NCBI GenBank assembly: GCA_963680875.1 | Contig: OY804580.1 | Location: 94,951,353-95,015,352 of the forward strand | Source of the DNA: Bathymodiolus brooksi | Taxonomy: Eukaryota; Mollusca; Bivalvia; Mytilida; Modiolidae | Direction: 5' to 3' | Length of the DNA stretch: 64,000 nt | Shown: positions 35,732-47,307 of the stretch, one piece after another | Position numbering within the stretch: the stretch's first letter is position 1 | How the letters are laid out: each line of letters begins with the position of its first letter | Notes under the pieces: model-generated | What the model saw: the letters and a program-made list of their open reading frames with translations, nothing else | Told to the model about the DNA's origin: nothing | Databases searched by the model: none | Translations under genes and position numbers: made by a program

Positions 35732-36228
35732 CATCTTCGCTAGCCAAGGGTTACGATTCGGGTCCCCCTTCTCTCCACCCTTGGCGGATCTAGAATATAT
35801 TTTGAAATTCGCGCGCAATGCCACCTAGTGGTTTATTGAAGTTGCGCCCCTTAGATAGTCGTCATCGCCAGCCAATCAGAATCGTTTTGTTATACGTATG
35901 TTGGATAGTTGAAAATGGCAGCGCCCAGTGAAGAAAAACTTATTTGTGATAAATTTAATTTGGAAGCACTTACTGTCAACCAAGTGAAAAGTTTCAAAGC
36001 TTTGGCAGACGGGAAAGATGTTTTCATTGGAACCAAAACGGGAAGTGGCATCTTTGCTTACATTTCGTCGATAACATGTGCTCCGTGTAAAACGTCTTCT
36101 GATTGGATACGTGTACTGGTAGCCGTAACCAATGAAATATTAAAGCGCGAATCCTCAAAATGTATTCTAGATCCGCCAAGGGTGGAGGGAAGGGGGACCC
36201 GAATCGTAACCCTTGGCTAGCGAAGATG
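35732..36228 (+). mobile_element. 497-bp MULE-like element carrying a gene fragment
   Basis: Near-perfect TIRs of about 74 bp start catcttcgctagccaagggt, and a more diverged inverted extension is visible beyond. A perfect 9-bp duplication, aggaacacc, flanks it (35723-35731 and 36229-36237); the right arm shows the unoccupied site. A 9-bp TSD with long TIRs fits Mutator-like elements. The centre contains a helicase-like coding fragment (see 35915-36049), so the element resembles a Pack-MULE. Confidence 0.88.
35915..36049 (+). pseudogene. Captured fragment of a RecQ/DEAD-type helicase gene
   Basis: From an ATG in good context (aaaatggca) it encodes 45 residues. MAAPSEEKLICDKFNLEALT comes first, then VNQVKSFKALADGKDVFIGT and KTGSG. 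The order 'hydrophobic-Q..A...L..GKDVF...TGSG' is the Q-motif region plus the Walker A loop of RecQ-like or other superfamily 2 helicases. The sequence diverges right at the Walker A Lys, so ATP binding is lost. The frame runs on to 36220 without similarity that I recognise. It is probably an N-terminal exon copied from a host gene into the mobile element. Confidence 0.7.
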
Positions 36229-36700
36229 AGGAACACCTGTCTCAATCGATAATGAAGTATTCCAAACCGGGGTAAATTTACATAATTTTGTGTTGCTTAA
36301 TTAAAGACCTCATTATTATTCTAAGTATTGTACCATTCATAGGGGTTTTAACACCGTGTTTTATTTACCAATAATAATGCATACTTTAATACAAATAATT
36401 ACACACTGAATATATTACCAGATCACTGCAAAATTGTATGATTTTATAAGATGCATTTTTTTTTATTACGGTCTATTAGGCAACCCTTAAATTTTATATT
36501 GGTTTTTCTAAAGAGGCCCCGCGTTTAACTATTCATACGCGTGCCAGTGAAGTGGGTATTCGATACGTGAAGTAATCAAAAAGAGATTAACCCCCAATGA
36601 TCAGACAAGTTGAAACATGAATGTATTTACGACACATGCCCTGAGGTGAACTCTAGGTACTTTAAATATAAACATAATACACAAAAATCACGTTATATTT
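36229..36700. repeat. Noncoding X sequence, terminal copy (left arm)
   Basis: Contains tcaatcgataatgaagtatt, taattaaagacctc, atacgtgaagtaatcaaaa and gacaagttgaaacatgaatg. The same blocks recur, same order and orientation, at 39045-39400, 46145-46302 and 47308-47816 within this arm, and in the mirror positions of the other arm. Confidence 0.75.
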
Positions 36701-37296
36701 TTGACAAACTTTTCGTCTGCTAAATCTATTGGTTTTATGTTATCGGATAACCGAGATATTTAAAATGTCCTTTCGTAAAAGTCGCGTGGCGTCTGCTACA
36801 TTCCTTACACGGTTTAGTTATATTTACTCTGGTGAAACCAAATGACGTTTATTTTACAGGATTTGTCATTGTAACATGAACTTTTACTTTTTGGTGTTTT
36901 ACCATCTAGAGCACACTGAACGACAACTTAGTTATTAGTAGTAGTTTTTATATTATAGTATTATCTTTCACATCAGACATGTATAAAATTGAAATGTTAA
37001 GAATTTGGACTATATTTACAACCAGGAAGCTACTATACCAAGAGTTTCCTATGGGTTGAGTTGAAGTTTTTCGCTCGCCACCATGACTCGGTTAACCGTT
37101 ACGGAATACCTGTGTCGCAAATGACCACAGATATGTTCCACTTGTCGTAAACACTTCCCGGTCCTTTCCTCATTAATGTGTATAACATTATTGTATAGAG
37201 CGGATATACTAAGTTGATATAACTTGTTTCTAATTGTACATTTATGACAATAATTTTTTTTTAAACTAAATTAATGGCTTATCGCCGAGTTCGTAG
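36701..37296. other. Arm noncoding sequence
   Basis: Mirrored at about 60505-61095. No gene recognised. Confidence 0.5.
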
Positions 37297-38070
37297 CTAT
37301 GGTAACACGATGGGTGCCACTAGTGGTACAGAAACCGCTAACTCTTCCAGAGCACCCGAGTACACCCGAGGCTGCTTACTGCCACTAGTTACCCTGACTT
37401 GTTCTAGGGTTGTAGCGCATTCAGGTTCACTCTTCTCTTCTGTATTTCTATCTTGATGACGTAAGCAAACTTTACAAGGTCTCCGTGATAATGCATCTGC
37501 ATTGTCGTGTTGCCTACCTGGAGATGTCAATACATCTTTTAACCTAATAAAAGTCTGTTCACATTCATCATTCCACTGAAATATTGAGCCTTTTTCACAC
37601 AGCTTATGCAATGGTCTGGCTATGATTGCAAAGTTTTTTCACATATTTTCTGTAATAGGAGCAAAGACCAAGAAAGGCCCCTCATTTGCTTAGGTGTTTT
37701 TGGTCTGGGCCAGTCTTGAACAGTTTTAACTTTATCAGGACCTGTACTAATTCCTTCTTCTGAGACCACACCCTCCAAAAAACTTAACATTAGTTTGAAA
37801 AAAAAAAAAAAATTAACTAGATGAAGGGTTCAATCACCCCCAAGTCAAGCATTCTAAGTATTTTCTCCTTTTCTGTTTGTCTCTTACCATATGGTAAGCG
37901 TCTGAGTGATTGCCTTATTGGTACTGCACTCCCTGTATTGATTTTATGTTGTACCAAATCTGTATGACCTAAATCACCTTTGGATTTTGAGAAAAAAAGA
38001 AAAAAAAAACATTTTGGTGTTTTGTTAACAATTTTGACGATGTAATTCGAGTTCTTAATACATTTTTCAT
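37297..38070 (-). pseudogene. Ty3/Gypsy pol remnant (left arm)
   Basis: On the minus strand, the N-terminal RT segment GDLGHTDLVQHKINTGSAVP, then LGVIEPFI, is followed by an A/T run. A later segment includes KMRG-like FLGL, YRKYV and LHKLCEKGSIFQWNDECEQ, then TFIRLKDVLTSP, which is the RT/RNase H connection of Ty3/Gypsy elements. It then jumps to QHDNADALSRRPC, the RNase H end. The catalytic RT core and most of RNase H are deleted. The same deletions exist in the right arm, so they predate the palindrome. Confidence 0.82.
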
Positions 38071-38104
38071 GTTCATTTACATTTTTAATCACTATTTTGT
38101 CTTT

Positions 38105-38470
38105 TTATTGTGGTTTTGTTCATTCGTGTTCAATATGTTCGTCATACATTCGTTTTGTTTTTGTTTTTGACGTTTACTTTTTGAGGTTTCACTCGGATTT
38201 TCGTGCTTATTCAACATCTTAATTACTATTTTGTTGGCTTGTTGGAGTTTTGTCATAGATGTTTACGTTAGTATTCGATATTTTCATAATGTGTTTCATT
38301 CTGTCTGAGATTTTGTCGTTTACATTTTTGATTCCTTCCTCCAATTTTCGTGTTTATTCAACATCTTAATCACTATTTTTGTTGACTTGTTACAGCTTTG
38401 TCATAGATGTTTACGTTAATGTGTGATATTTTCATAATGTGTTTCGTTTTGTCTGAGATTTTTTCATTGG
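38105..38470. repeat. About 147-bp tandem repeat, left arm
   Basis: tattcaacatcttaatcact, tgttacagctttgtcatagatg and cataatgtgtttcg blocks recur with a spacing of about 147 bp. Mirrored at about 59325-59710. Confidence 0.7.
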
Positions 38471-38499
38471 TGGAGGAGAAGGAGTATAGTCGTAGCCTG

Positions 38500-38720
38500 T
38501 TTCCTTCGGTGGTGGTGGCTGCTGCTGCTGCTGGAGATTTCTTTCACTAATTATTCGTATTGTGACTGCTGCTCTGGGGTAAGTGTGTATGGCTGCTGCT
38601 GGTGGTGGCTGCTGCTGCTGGAGATTTCGTTCACTAATTATTCGTATTGCGACTGCTGCTCTGGGGTAAGTGTGTATGGCTGCTGCTGGTGGTGGCTGCT
38701 GCTGCTGCTGCTGGTGATTT
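38500..38720. repeat. GCT/CAG-rich 90-bp repeats, left arm
   Basis: Three units, each with gctgctgctgctgg-type triplets, gactgctgctctggggtaag and ctttcactaattattcgtat. The minus-strand copy in the right arm is 57715-57940. Open frames with repeated CCWWWLLLLL derive from the triplets and are not supported as genes. Confidence 0.85.
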
Positions 38721-38985
38721 CTTTCACTAATTATTCGTATTGTTTTTGTTTTTGTTATATTTTTTCTTGAACTTTCACTAATTATTCGTTTTGTTTTTGT
38801 TATATTTTTTCTTGAACTTTCACTAATTATTCGTTTTGTTTTTGTTTTTGTTATATTTTTTCTTGAACTTTCACTAATTATTCGTTTTGTTTTTTGTTAT
38901 ATTTTTTCTTGGACTTTCACTAATTATTCGTTTTGTTTTTGATTTTGTTATATCTTTTTCTTGAACTTTCTATCTATAGCGACGT
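38716..38985. repeat. About 48-54-bp tandem repeat, left arm
   Basis: Five units of actttcactaattattcgtt plus ttgttttt plus gttatattttttcttga. Mirrored at 57455-57710. Confidence 0.85.
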
Positions 38986-39044
38986 TTCTTGATTCCGTCC
39001 TCTAATTTTTGTATTTATTCAACATCTTACATCTTAATCACTAT

Positions 39045-39400
39045 TTTGTTGACCGTGTTTTAATTTCCAATAAGTACACACTGAATATATTACCAGACCA
39101 CTGCAAAATTGTATGATTTTATAAGATGTATTTTTTATTACGGTCTATTAGGCAACCCTTAAATTTTATATTGGTTTTTCTAAAGAGGTCCCGCATTTAA
39201 TTATTCATACGCGTGTCAGTGAAGTGGGTATTCGATACGTGAAGTAATCAAAAATGATCAGACAAGTTGAAACATGAATGTATTTACGACACATGCCCTT
39301 AGGTGAACTCTAGGTACTTTAAATATAAACATAATACACAAAAATCGATACCAAGTATTGCTAAATTGATTTCAACCGTACCAGACTCCAATGTTATCTC
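39045..39400. repeat. X sequence copy (left arm)
   Basis: Repeats 36400-36690 with additional cgataccaagtattgctaaa and tgatttcaaccgtaccagac at its right edge. Confidence 0.75.
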
Positions 39401-40297
39401 CGACCTTTTACAACAATGCACACAAAACAGTCATCACTATATTGTAAGTTTAAATGGCAGTCAAGATTAACCTTACCTTACCTCCGGATCTGCACCCCCT
39501 TTATAGGGGAACCATACAGGGTCCTCTGTATGAGGAACTAGTGCTCCAAAATTATGTACAGTGTTTTATCCTCCACCAAACGCATATTTATGTGCACAGA
39601 TTTAAAACGGACAAAAAAAAAGAGTTCGGGTAATGCCCTCACTATCTATTTACAGAGTGTTGATTTCTGAAACTGTATAAAATAGGTATCACAGTTCGTT
39701 AAAATAAAAGGATGGCTTGTTACATGTACAAGCTGGAATTTTCCGTGGTAGGTTAAGAAATAGAGATGTCCACTTTTGTCTACCCCTCAACTGTATAAAA
39801 TATTGATTAGTGAGTATATCTTCTTTTTATATTTAAAAAAACAATCACAGTAAAATCTGGTTTGGTTGCATTTTAAAATGTAAAAGTATCTTTGGCTACA
39901 CATGAACTGTAATAAAATATTAGCTCCTTGTTTAATAGTTTGTCTTCTCAATAAGTTTAAAATAACACTCAATATTAAAATCTGGTACGGTTGTGTTATG
40001 CTTAAAGGTAAAAGTATCTATGGGCTATCCCTCGACTGTAATAGAATGTTGAGACTACGCCAACGAGTGTCTTCTCATTAAATTTTTAAAAACCATTCAC
40101 AATTAAAATCTGGTTCGGTTATGGTATGTTTAAAAGGTAAAAGTATCTTTGATCATTATGTCCGTTTTGTGGCTATGTTTAAAATCTAAAAGTGTCCATA
40201 AACGGTCTGACCACTGTTTGGCTATATCTACATTAACCACAGGTTATATGACCCTAAATGTTCTCAGGGTTTTATGCTGAAAAACTAGTCTAAATGA
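39401..40297. repeat. Noncoding sequence with about 125-bp tandem units downstream of the LINE
   Basis: Between about 39780 and 40220 three to four units share aatctggt(t/a)cggtt, ttaaaaggtaaaagtatct and gactgtaataaaat. Positioned 3' of the minus-strand LINE, so this may be its 3' UTR. Mirrored at 56142-56990. Confidence 0.65.
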
Positions 40298-42597
40298 TTA
40301 TTTCTGATCCAAGATTGCTCTGTATCTTGTAATATGGAGTTGAAAAATCAGACGTCGAGTTAGAATTTCTACCAGTTGTGCGCTGGCTGAGGTTATTTTC
40401 CTTGTTTTTTCAATAGTTGTGCTGTCTAGAATTAGCTGTATTTTATTCGTTTCATTAAGCTGCCGAAAGTCAATATCACACTCTTTTAACTTAGTTACTA
40501 GTTCATGTAACACTGGATTTCGGACTGTTTCTAAGCAACGGCACCCCAGGATGAAATGTTCCATAGTTTCCTCCTTTTCTTTGCATAGCAAGCAAGTTGC
40601 TTCTGTTTCGGTCTTGTACATTCGTATTCTCTTACTCTGTAGTATATACGATCCTGTAAGCAATTTGAGTTTCACAGAAAGTCTGGAGATGTCTTTACCC
40701 GTATGGCAGTTGACCTTAAACAATGGATGGATCTTTCCCTTTTCTAGGTTTACGAACGTTAGGAATGTTAGTCCTTTGTATAACGGAATTAAGCTGGTTA
40801 TTTTGTCTACCCACTTTTTATATACTGCCTCGTTCACAGTACGAGTCCATTTTGTTTTGCTTTCTGGCTCGTCAAGATAACTTATTGCTTCTTTTAATTC
40901 GTATTTCCTGTGGAGGTGCTTGATTCCCACGAACCAGCTTGTACTAGAATCTGGCTTCACTATTAGTTGTCGTCTGGCTAGGGCTTTTTCAGAGGAATCC
41001 TCGGCTTGACGGCAAACGTTATTGAATAGTCCAAGAGCTCGGATGTGTATCTGCGCCTCTATTGGTAATATTCCAGTTAAGATATAGACTGCTATGTCCG
41101 CCACACTGTTAGGGAGTGCCAGTATTTGCTTGAGTAGCCTCTTTTGAGCAATTTCCAACTGTTCAAGTTGAGGTCCTTGTGGTAAAATCAATTCTAGCCT
41201 ATATAGTAAGACAGGTAGTATGTAGATCTTGTACAGGTGAAGCATAGTGTCGACATCTAGGCCATTATAACCATGAAACCCACTGCTAAATAGACCATAT
41301 GCACTTCTCCTGGCTTTCTTTATGTTCTCATCCACATTTGTTGTCGTATTTCCCTTAGCGAAGTTGTCCTTATAATCCCGAGATGTACGGCGTTGTCAAC
41401 AAAAGGCATGTTGTTACTTCCTATTTGTAAGGGCGACTTGCTATTATTGTATGTCTGATTCTTTTTGGATGACACATTTATAACAACACTTTTAGTAGGT
41501 TGAAGTTGGTATCCTTCCATGAATGCGAAGTCGGTAGCCATGTTGACTAGTGTTTGTGCCTCATCTGGTATTTCGCTAATCAGAGCTATATCGTCAGCAC
41601 ATGCAGTGTTACTAACGCTGATGTTACCGATTTTTAAGCCCAATCCTGATGTTTCCAGTCTGTCCAAAAGTGGATTAATATAAAGTTTATAAAGGTCGGT
41701 ACTTAAAAATCCTCCCTGTCGTACACCTTGATTGACATTAAACGGTTCAGAGATATTTCCATCCCATTTTACCGAGCTTTTGGCATTTTCATGTAAGCTT
41801 TTAATTAGAGTCCAGTGTTTATTGTCAATTCCTGACAGAAAAACTCTCCTGAGCATGTGACTATGGACGACGGTATCAAATGCCGCTTTTGCATCAAGAA
41901 GGATTAGTTGGAAATCAATGTTTTTGTCTTTTGCATCTATATAACACTCCTCTACAATAAGTGCTGAATTCATTGGAGAAGATCCAGTGGTGAAACCCCG
42001 TTGGGCTCTGTTTTGAGTCTTAAGCACTAGCTTTTGAGATCTGTTTTTAATTATGGTCTCGATGATTTTACTTATAACTGGAAGTACTGTTATACCTCTA
42101 TAATTTGATGCTTGCTGTTTTGTTCCTTTTTTTTTGTACACTGGCGATAGTAGGCCCATTTTCAAAATTTCAGGTATTTCCCCACATTCAAAGATAATGT
42201 TGATGAATAGGGCTAGAAGTTTTTCCATTTCACTTCCTGCGAAGGTGATATGCTCAATTGTGATACCATGGAAGTCAGCTGATTTTCCTTTATTTATGAA
42301 TTTTATTGCCTTGGTTATTTCGTCTGCACTCACTGCCGTAACATTTCTGTTTCGTGCAAGTTCATCTAGGATTTCAGTATCTTCCTCTACCATGTTATGG
42401 TATGGCAAGTCAATCTTGTCTTGCAGGCTGAATGTTGCTAATTTGCGGAAGTGGTCCTGAAATGCTTTGACCACATTTTCCTCACCTTTGTAGTCATTAC
42501 CATTAGCCGTGAGCTCTGTAATTGTATCTGTACCTTTCTTTCTGTTGTTTCGTACTAATTTATGGAATAGTTTCATGTCTTTGGTTTTAGTCTCCAT
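40298..42597 (-). pseudogene. LINE-C reverse transcriptase, left-arm copy (frameshifted)
   Basis: Counterpart of the intact right-arm frame at 53841-56141. A run of four G in the right arm is three G here (near 41350), which shifts the frame at ...TSLRG. The protein is split into a 425-residue part (41320-42597) and a 345-residue part (40298-41335). Other substitutions include GGF instead of GGI in the GVRQGG motif. The RT motifs LLDAKAAFD and ACADDIAL are kept. Confidence 0.92.
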
Positions 42598-42697
42598 AAT
42601 GAGCTCCTTTTCTTTATTTCTTTGTTTTGCTTGTTCTATGCGGATTGTCTTCCTTAAGTGCCTTTTTGCCTTCTTTTTCTCTTGTAAGTGTAGGTTT

Positions 42698-43657
42698 TCA
42701 ACTTCTGAAAATAGCTTGGTTTGATGAGGAGGTTATTGCTGCTGATTTCATGATTTCACAAATTTTGAGTATATTCTCTCCAATTGGTATATCTCCTGTT
42801 ACTAGTTTGTGTTTAATACTGCTGATATTTTCTCTCAGAATTACCTCATACCATTCCTTGTCAACTTTTTCCCATTTTACTTTCGTAATTCCAGGTTTGT
42901 TAACTTTTTGTTTCATCGGTTGCAAGGAGTATTCAAAATCTATAGACAATTTTATCGGATGGTGATCGGAGGTGTTTTCTGGAAGATTTTGCAGGACTGT
43001 TTTCTTTAAGTATTCTTCTTCTTTGATGTTATGCAAGAAATAATCTATTTCTGAGGTTTCTTGTCCCATCGAGTTAACAAAAGTTTTTGAAGAGTTATTA
43101 TAGGCAAGTTGTGTTTCTCTAATAAAGTCCAGTAGGTATTGGTTCCGTTTGTTACTGATTGGGTTATTTAAATCCTCATTCATATCTCCTCCTATAACTA
43201 TTGTATGGGAGTCCCTATATTTTTGATATAGCTCGTATAACTGATCTACACAATCATGATACTCTATTTGATGATTTTTGCTCCCTTTCGCTGGCATGTA
43301 AACTGATATTAAAAGAAGGCGGTCACCTGCCTTTCCTTGTATTTCGACGGCTTGTATTTTCTCTGAACCATCCTGTATGGGCCGGACAAGGTGATCAATT
43401 TCATTTTTCCAAATAACAGCTACTCCTCTGTATCCACGAGGCATACTAATGGGTAATAGTGGGTCATTGATATCAACTCCTTTTGCTGCATAATTTATTT
43501 GACTATGGAGCTCTCCGATAAGATGGATTTGGGCCTGAAATAGCCAGTGTTCCTGAATGAGTATGATGTCATTTTTTATGAAGAGCTTATGTAGAACTGG
43601 GCCACAGGTTTTAATATTTTTGCAATTGAATGATATGATACGCAGGCTGGTATTCAT
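42698..43657 (-). CDS. LINE-C endonuclease, left-arm copy
   Basis: 319 codons, intact. Starts MNTSLRIISFNCKNIKTCG, with ILIQEHWLF, VIGGDMNEDL and NTSDHHPIKLSIDF, the catalytic motifs of apurinic/apyrimidinic-type LINE endonucleases. It differs from the right-arm copy at three residues (EEEYL, KVNKPG, SNQAI). The frame ends AIFRS and the RT continues one frame away, as in the other arm. Confidence 0.9.
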   Translation of the reverse strand: MNTSLRIISFNCKNIKTCGPVLHKLFIKNDIILIQEHWLFQAQIHLIGELHSQINYAAKGVDINDPLLPISMPRGYRGVAVIWKNEIDHLVRPIQDGSEKIQAVEIQGKAGDRLLLISVYMPAKGSKNHQIEYHDCVDQLYELYQKYRDSHTIVIGGDMNEDLNNPISNKRNQYLLDFIRETQLAYNNSSKTFVNSMGQETSEIDYFLHNIKEEEYLKKTVLQNLPENTSDHHPIKLSIDFEYSLQPMKQKVNKPGITKVKWEKVDKEWYEVILRENISSIKHKLVTGDIPIGENILKICEIMKSAAITSSSNQAIFRS

Positions 43658-43683
43658 TCTTTTCTCAACGTCTGAGCTTGGTG

Positions 43684-44133
43684 TTACATTCGTTGTGTGT
43701 AGAAGCTTGGGTAGTCTAAAATATTCTGTGGTTGGTAGTGTAAACTTCTATTTCCCCCCATATGTGTAGTGCCAGTTTCATGGATGCCTAGTTGAATAGG
43801 ATGTGCCGTTTGCAGATTTATTCTTTCTGATGTACGAGTTTGGTGGTTCTGTACGTGTTGAGTGGGATATGCAGAGGAAACGTCCATGCGTGAGAGTGGT
43901 GGTTGATGATTTTCAGCGTTGTTTCTCTGTACATGAACGGGTTTAGGAGCATAGGCAAGTGGTTGCCCAGTTAGTCGCTGGACATTTGTTTTTGCACTGT
44001 ATGTAGGCATTTTCGCTATGACCGGCTCACCGTTAATTGTCGGCTTCTGTGTTTGGGCATGCTCAGTACTGTCAGGTTGATCTTTGAAGGGTTTAATTTT
44101 ATCTAATTGTCTATCCATTTCGTCGAGAACCAT
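43684..44133 (-). CDS. LINE-C ORF1-like protein, left-arm copy
   Basis: 149 codons, MVLDEMDRQLDKIKPF at the start, then a Gln/His/Pro/Thr-rich region without zinc knuckles or coiled coil. It lies just upstream of the endonuclease, the position of ORF1 in non-LTR elements. It is nearly identical to 52305-52754. A role in RNA binding is only inferred from position. Confidence 0.65.
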   Translation of the reverse strand: MVLDEMDRQLDKIKPFKDQPDSTEHAQTQKPTINGEPVIAKMPTYSAKTNVQRLTGQPLAYAPKPVHVQRNNAENHQPPLSRMDVSSAYPTQHVQNHQTRTSERINLQTAHPIQLGIHETGTTHMGGNRSLHYQPQNILDYPSFYTQRM

Positions 44134-44157
44134 GTTGAAACAGAGAAAATATAACTA

Positions 44158-46097
44158 AAGTAATAATTTTTTGATTAGAAAACGGAAAAATCTAAATATT
44201 TCGTAAAGCGTAGATTTATTTTTATCGCATCCAACGAGAGTTTTGTCAGGAATTTTACTACCATTTTGGAATTGTATAAATATTTACGGTTGAAATTATT
44301 CTGAAGGCCCTGCTCATCTGAAAAATTACCAATTTTTGGCGTTATTTTGGTCTTTATTTCAGGCTAAGTTCTTCAAAATAGACCAAGTTTGCTCGTTAAA
44401 TGTGACAGCCAACTCACCGTGGACGTCATCCTATATAACAATAGGAATGACGGTGGTCCCGCAGCTGGTCTATTGTCTCTCGTCGAAGTGCCGGAGAAGG
44501 CTATTGTTCTCTTCATGGTTAATGCATTTGACTACGTGACATTTATACACAGGCTTACCTGAGATTTACCTGGACAATTTTGAAAAAAAAAGTGAAATCA
44601 TAAATTTTCATAATTACTGATTTTTAATTTGACCAAGTTATTTCAATCTTTCGGAAATAATTCGAAAAAGAACGTTTTTTTCTGCTAATAAATTCACTGA
44701 AGTTAAACATAGAGTACACAATTATTGGATATGAATAAAATTTTATAGGTAAAAACGTTATATACAATCTGTCATTTACAACCGGTGTACCCTTCAATCT
44801 GTAATCATGTTGGACTGGATTCAGCTTTCCTCGTCGCTGGACTCGTCGTCATCAAAATCAATTATTATTGGGGGAATCTCACTCCTATCAATGCAATTCT
44901 CTTTCCCATACTCCTTTTCTATTTTTAATACATGGTCTTCTGCCTTCGCCCAAACTTCCTTTGTAATTCTGCCAAACCCCCCATAAACAAGTTCTTTCAC
45001 ATCCTTCAAACGAAAAGTTGTATTGTTTTCTGCAACAAACCCTTTAACCTGTGCCCAAATAAGTTCTATGGGGTTCAATTCGCAATGGTTCTTAAAACTT
45101 CGTGACCGTGTTGGTTGGCAATTTTATCAGTTTTAAAAACGGAAAGGAGTTTCTTAAATTTGATTTTTTCATAAAGTTGTTTTTTAGTTTCAAGGGGCTG
45201 AAAAGGAATGTTGTGTTTTGAAAGATAATCTTGTAAGACAGCTTTTCTCTGATTAAAGTTTGGCACAACAGTTTCTTCAGTCTTGATGTTGTGATAACTG
45301 GCATTATCTAAAACGATAACACTTGGGCTTTTTAATCCTGGCATAAGCTGATTTTCGAACCAGTTTAGAAAGATGGGCCCGTTCATTCCTTGGTGATAAT
45401 CCCCATCTTTAGCTTTGGCAAGAAAAACCAAATCACACCTATCAATCAAACCCTCCTCACGATTACCAGCGTGCAACGGTCAAGATCATCAAGAGTTTTC
45501 TTTCTTTCGGTCTGTTGGATTCAGGAGGACTTTTACCGTTTACAACTCTATACACAGAACTGTAAAATATGCCAGCAGCCTTGCATGTTCTTTTAATCAA
45601 ATTATCTGGGGAATAAAATGGTCTTCCCCTGGCCTTCTCAAGCTGAAAAAACTTGAATAGATTTAACACAATGTTTTTACCATCTTTTGACAAGTCCTTT
45701 GTTTTACCCATTCTTGCGATGTTTATATATATGTTAAGATGTCAAAAAAAAAGGTTTATGAAGAAATTGTATGTGAACTTTTAGAAAGATTTTAAAGTTT
45801 AAAAATGGAGTGTCAAAATATGCCTGTACACGTGTCTCTGTCTCTATCAAGGTAAGATTTACCTGGCTGCTACCTCTAGTTAGTTTACTCCCACCTCTAT
45901 TTTGGCGGTAAAAATCGGGGGAAATGTCAAATTTCAGATGAGTGCAGCAATAATGAAAGGTTATTGTTAGATGAAATGCATATTTTAAAAATGGTAGTAA
46001 AATTCTGCACAAAACTCTCGTTTACTGTATTTTAAAAAAATGTATTGTTTTCGAGAAAATTCAAATTTTCCGTTCTCTAATCAAAAAATTATTACTT
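44158..46097 (-). mobile_element. Tc1/mariner-type transposon, left-arm copy
   Basis: 1,940 bp with ends aagtaataattttttgatta on both sides and TA dinucleotides flanking (44156-44157 and 46098-46099). Encodes a broken DDE transposase on the minus strand (44821-45711). Confidence 0.9.
44821..45711 (-). pseudogene. Tc1/IS630-type transposase, internally deleted (left arm)
   Basis: Three frames: an N-terminal HTH-like region (MGKTKDLSKDGKNIVLNLFK, RTCKAAGIFYSSVYRVVNG), a middle part with GDYHQGMNGPIFLNWFENQL and VIVLDNASYHN, and a C-terminal part with NPIELIWAQVKGF ending in an acidic tail (FDDDESSDEES). The segment with the first catalytic Asp (normally near 'DETW') is deleted, and two frameshifts separate the pieces. 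The same lesions occur in the right arm. Confidence 0.88.
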
Positions 46098-46144
46098 TAT
46101 ATGTATTAACCCATCATAAAAAAGCCATAAGTACGGCATTTAAA

Positions 46145-46302
46145 TTTACGCTCCAATGATCAGACAAGTTGAAACATGAATGTATTTACTACGTATGCCC
46201 TTAGGTGAACTTTAGGTGATTTAAATATAAACATAATACCCAAAAATCGATACCAAGTATTGCTAAATTGATTTCAACCGTACCAGACTCCAATGTTAAA
46301 AA
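46145..46302. repeat. X sequence copy (left arm)
   Basis: Contains tgatcagacaagttgaaaca and gatttcaaccgtaccagact; mirrored at 50137-50293. Confidence 0.75.
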
Positions 46303-46789
46303 ATGCAGATTATGTTAAAAAAACAACATATATTTTTGTACCCGTGTGCTGTAACTATATTCTTTCGAAATATTTGATGGGACTTAATTATAGAAAATTT
46401 CTGTTTAGAACTTTATGTTGAAGTAGCTACGAGGATGAGGTATTATACCAACTGTTTGAAGTTCAAACGGACCGACCTGGTTACTTTGTAACATCAATAT
46501 CTATTAATTAATTTGTACGATAACTAAGGGGTTTTCCCTCAAGAACAAAGCAAAGTGTTCACCATAATGAGTCATGTTCCTAAAACAAGTCTGGGCACGA
46601 CCATTTATAACTTCCATCTTTAATTTCTATCTACGTTACTCTGTTATTTCTATAAAGACATATAAAGCAACATCCCTAAGCGCTGTACTCTGTAATTAGT
46701 TCACTTGGATTTATTCAATAACAATCTAGATTCTTTTTTGAAAAATATTGGTGGCCCTGAAAAGGGCCGTTTTACCCTACTAGGATATC

Positions 46790-47112
46790 CTAGCAGGGAT
46801 AAAGTGTTCTTATGAACACGCATGCGTTGTTTAGTCCACACACAACCTCTGCCACGACCATTAGGTCAGTGGCCCAACACCACATCCCATCCTTCAGTGT
46901 CACACCGATGGTTTCAGTCAGCTCCATTTTTTGAACGTGAGGGTAAACCCTCACACCACTCCACGGCTTTTCTGATACAGCCGTCCATTGACTCCTCGTC
47001 CAGGAACGTTGAAGCCAACGGCATGACATAGAGATGCCTCCCTCTAATGTGATGTTTGTCTACGTAGACCTCCATTTTCGTCTCTTGGATGATGGTAGCT
47101 TCAAAACACATG
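46790..47112 (-). CDS. Uncharacterised small gene, left-arm copy (frameshifted)
   Basis: Mirror of 49327-49648. The two overlapping frames on the minus strand correspond to MEVYVDKHHIRGRHLYVMPL (first part) and VQKMELTETIGVTLKDGMW (second part). The sequence is identical in protein terms to the right-arm copy, including the frameshift. Product unknown. Confidence 0.5.
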
Positions 47113-47307
47113 TTTTTATATGGAGGGAAAGGATATGGCGCAATGGGAAAGAGAGGGAGGTGGGGTTTTACAATCAAATAAAAGCCGATAGATAGAATGT
47201 TTAACCCTGCCCTGTCTTTTGATTGATAGGGTTTGTGTTTGAAAGGGACGTTATTTGGCGCAACATAAATTTTAAAGGACGTTGCAACAGCTGTTCAAAC
47301 GTTTGTG

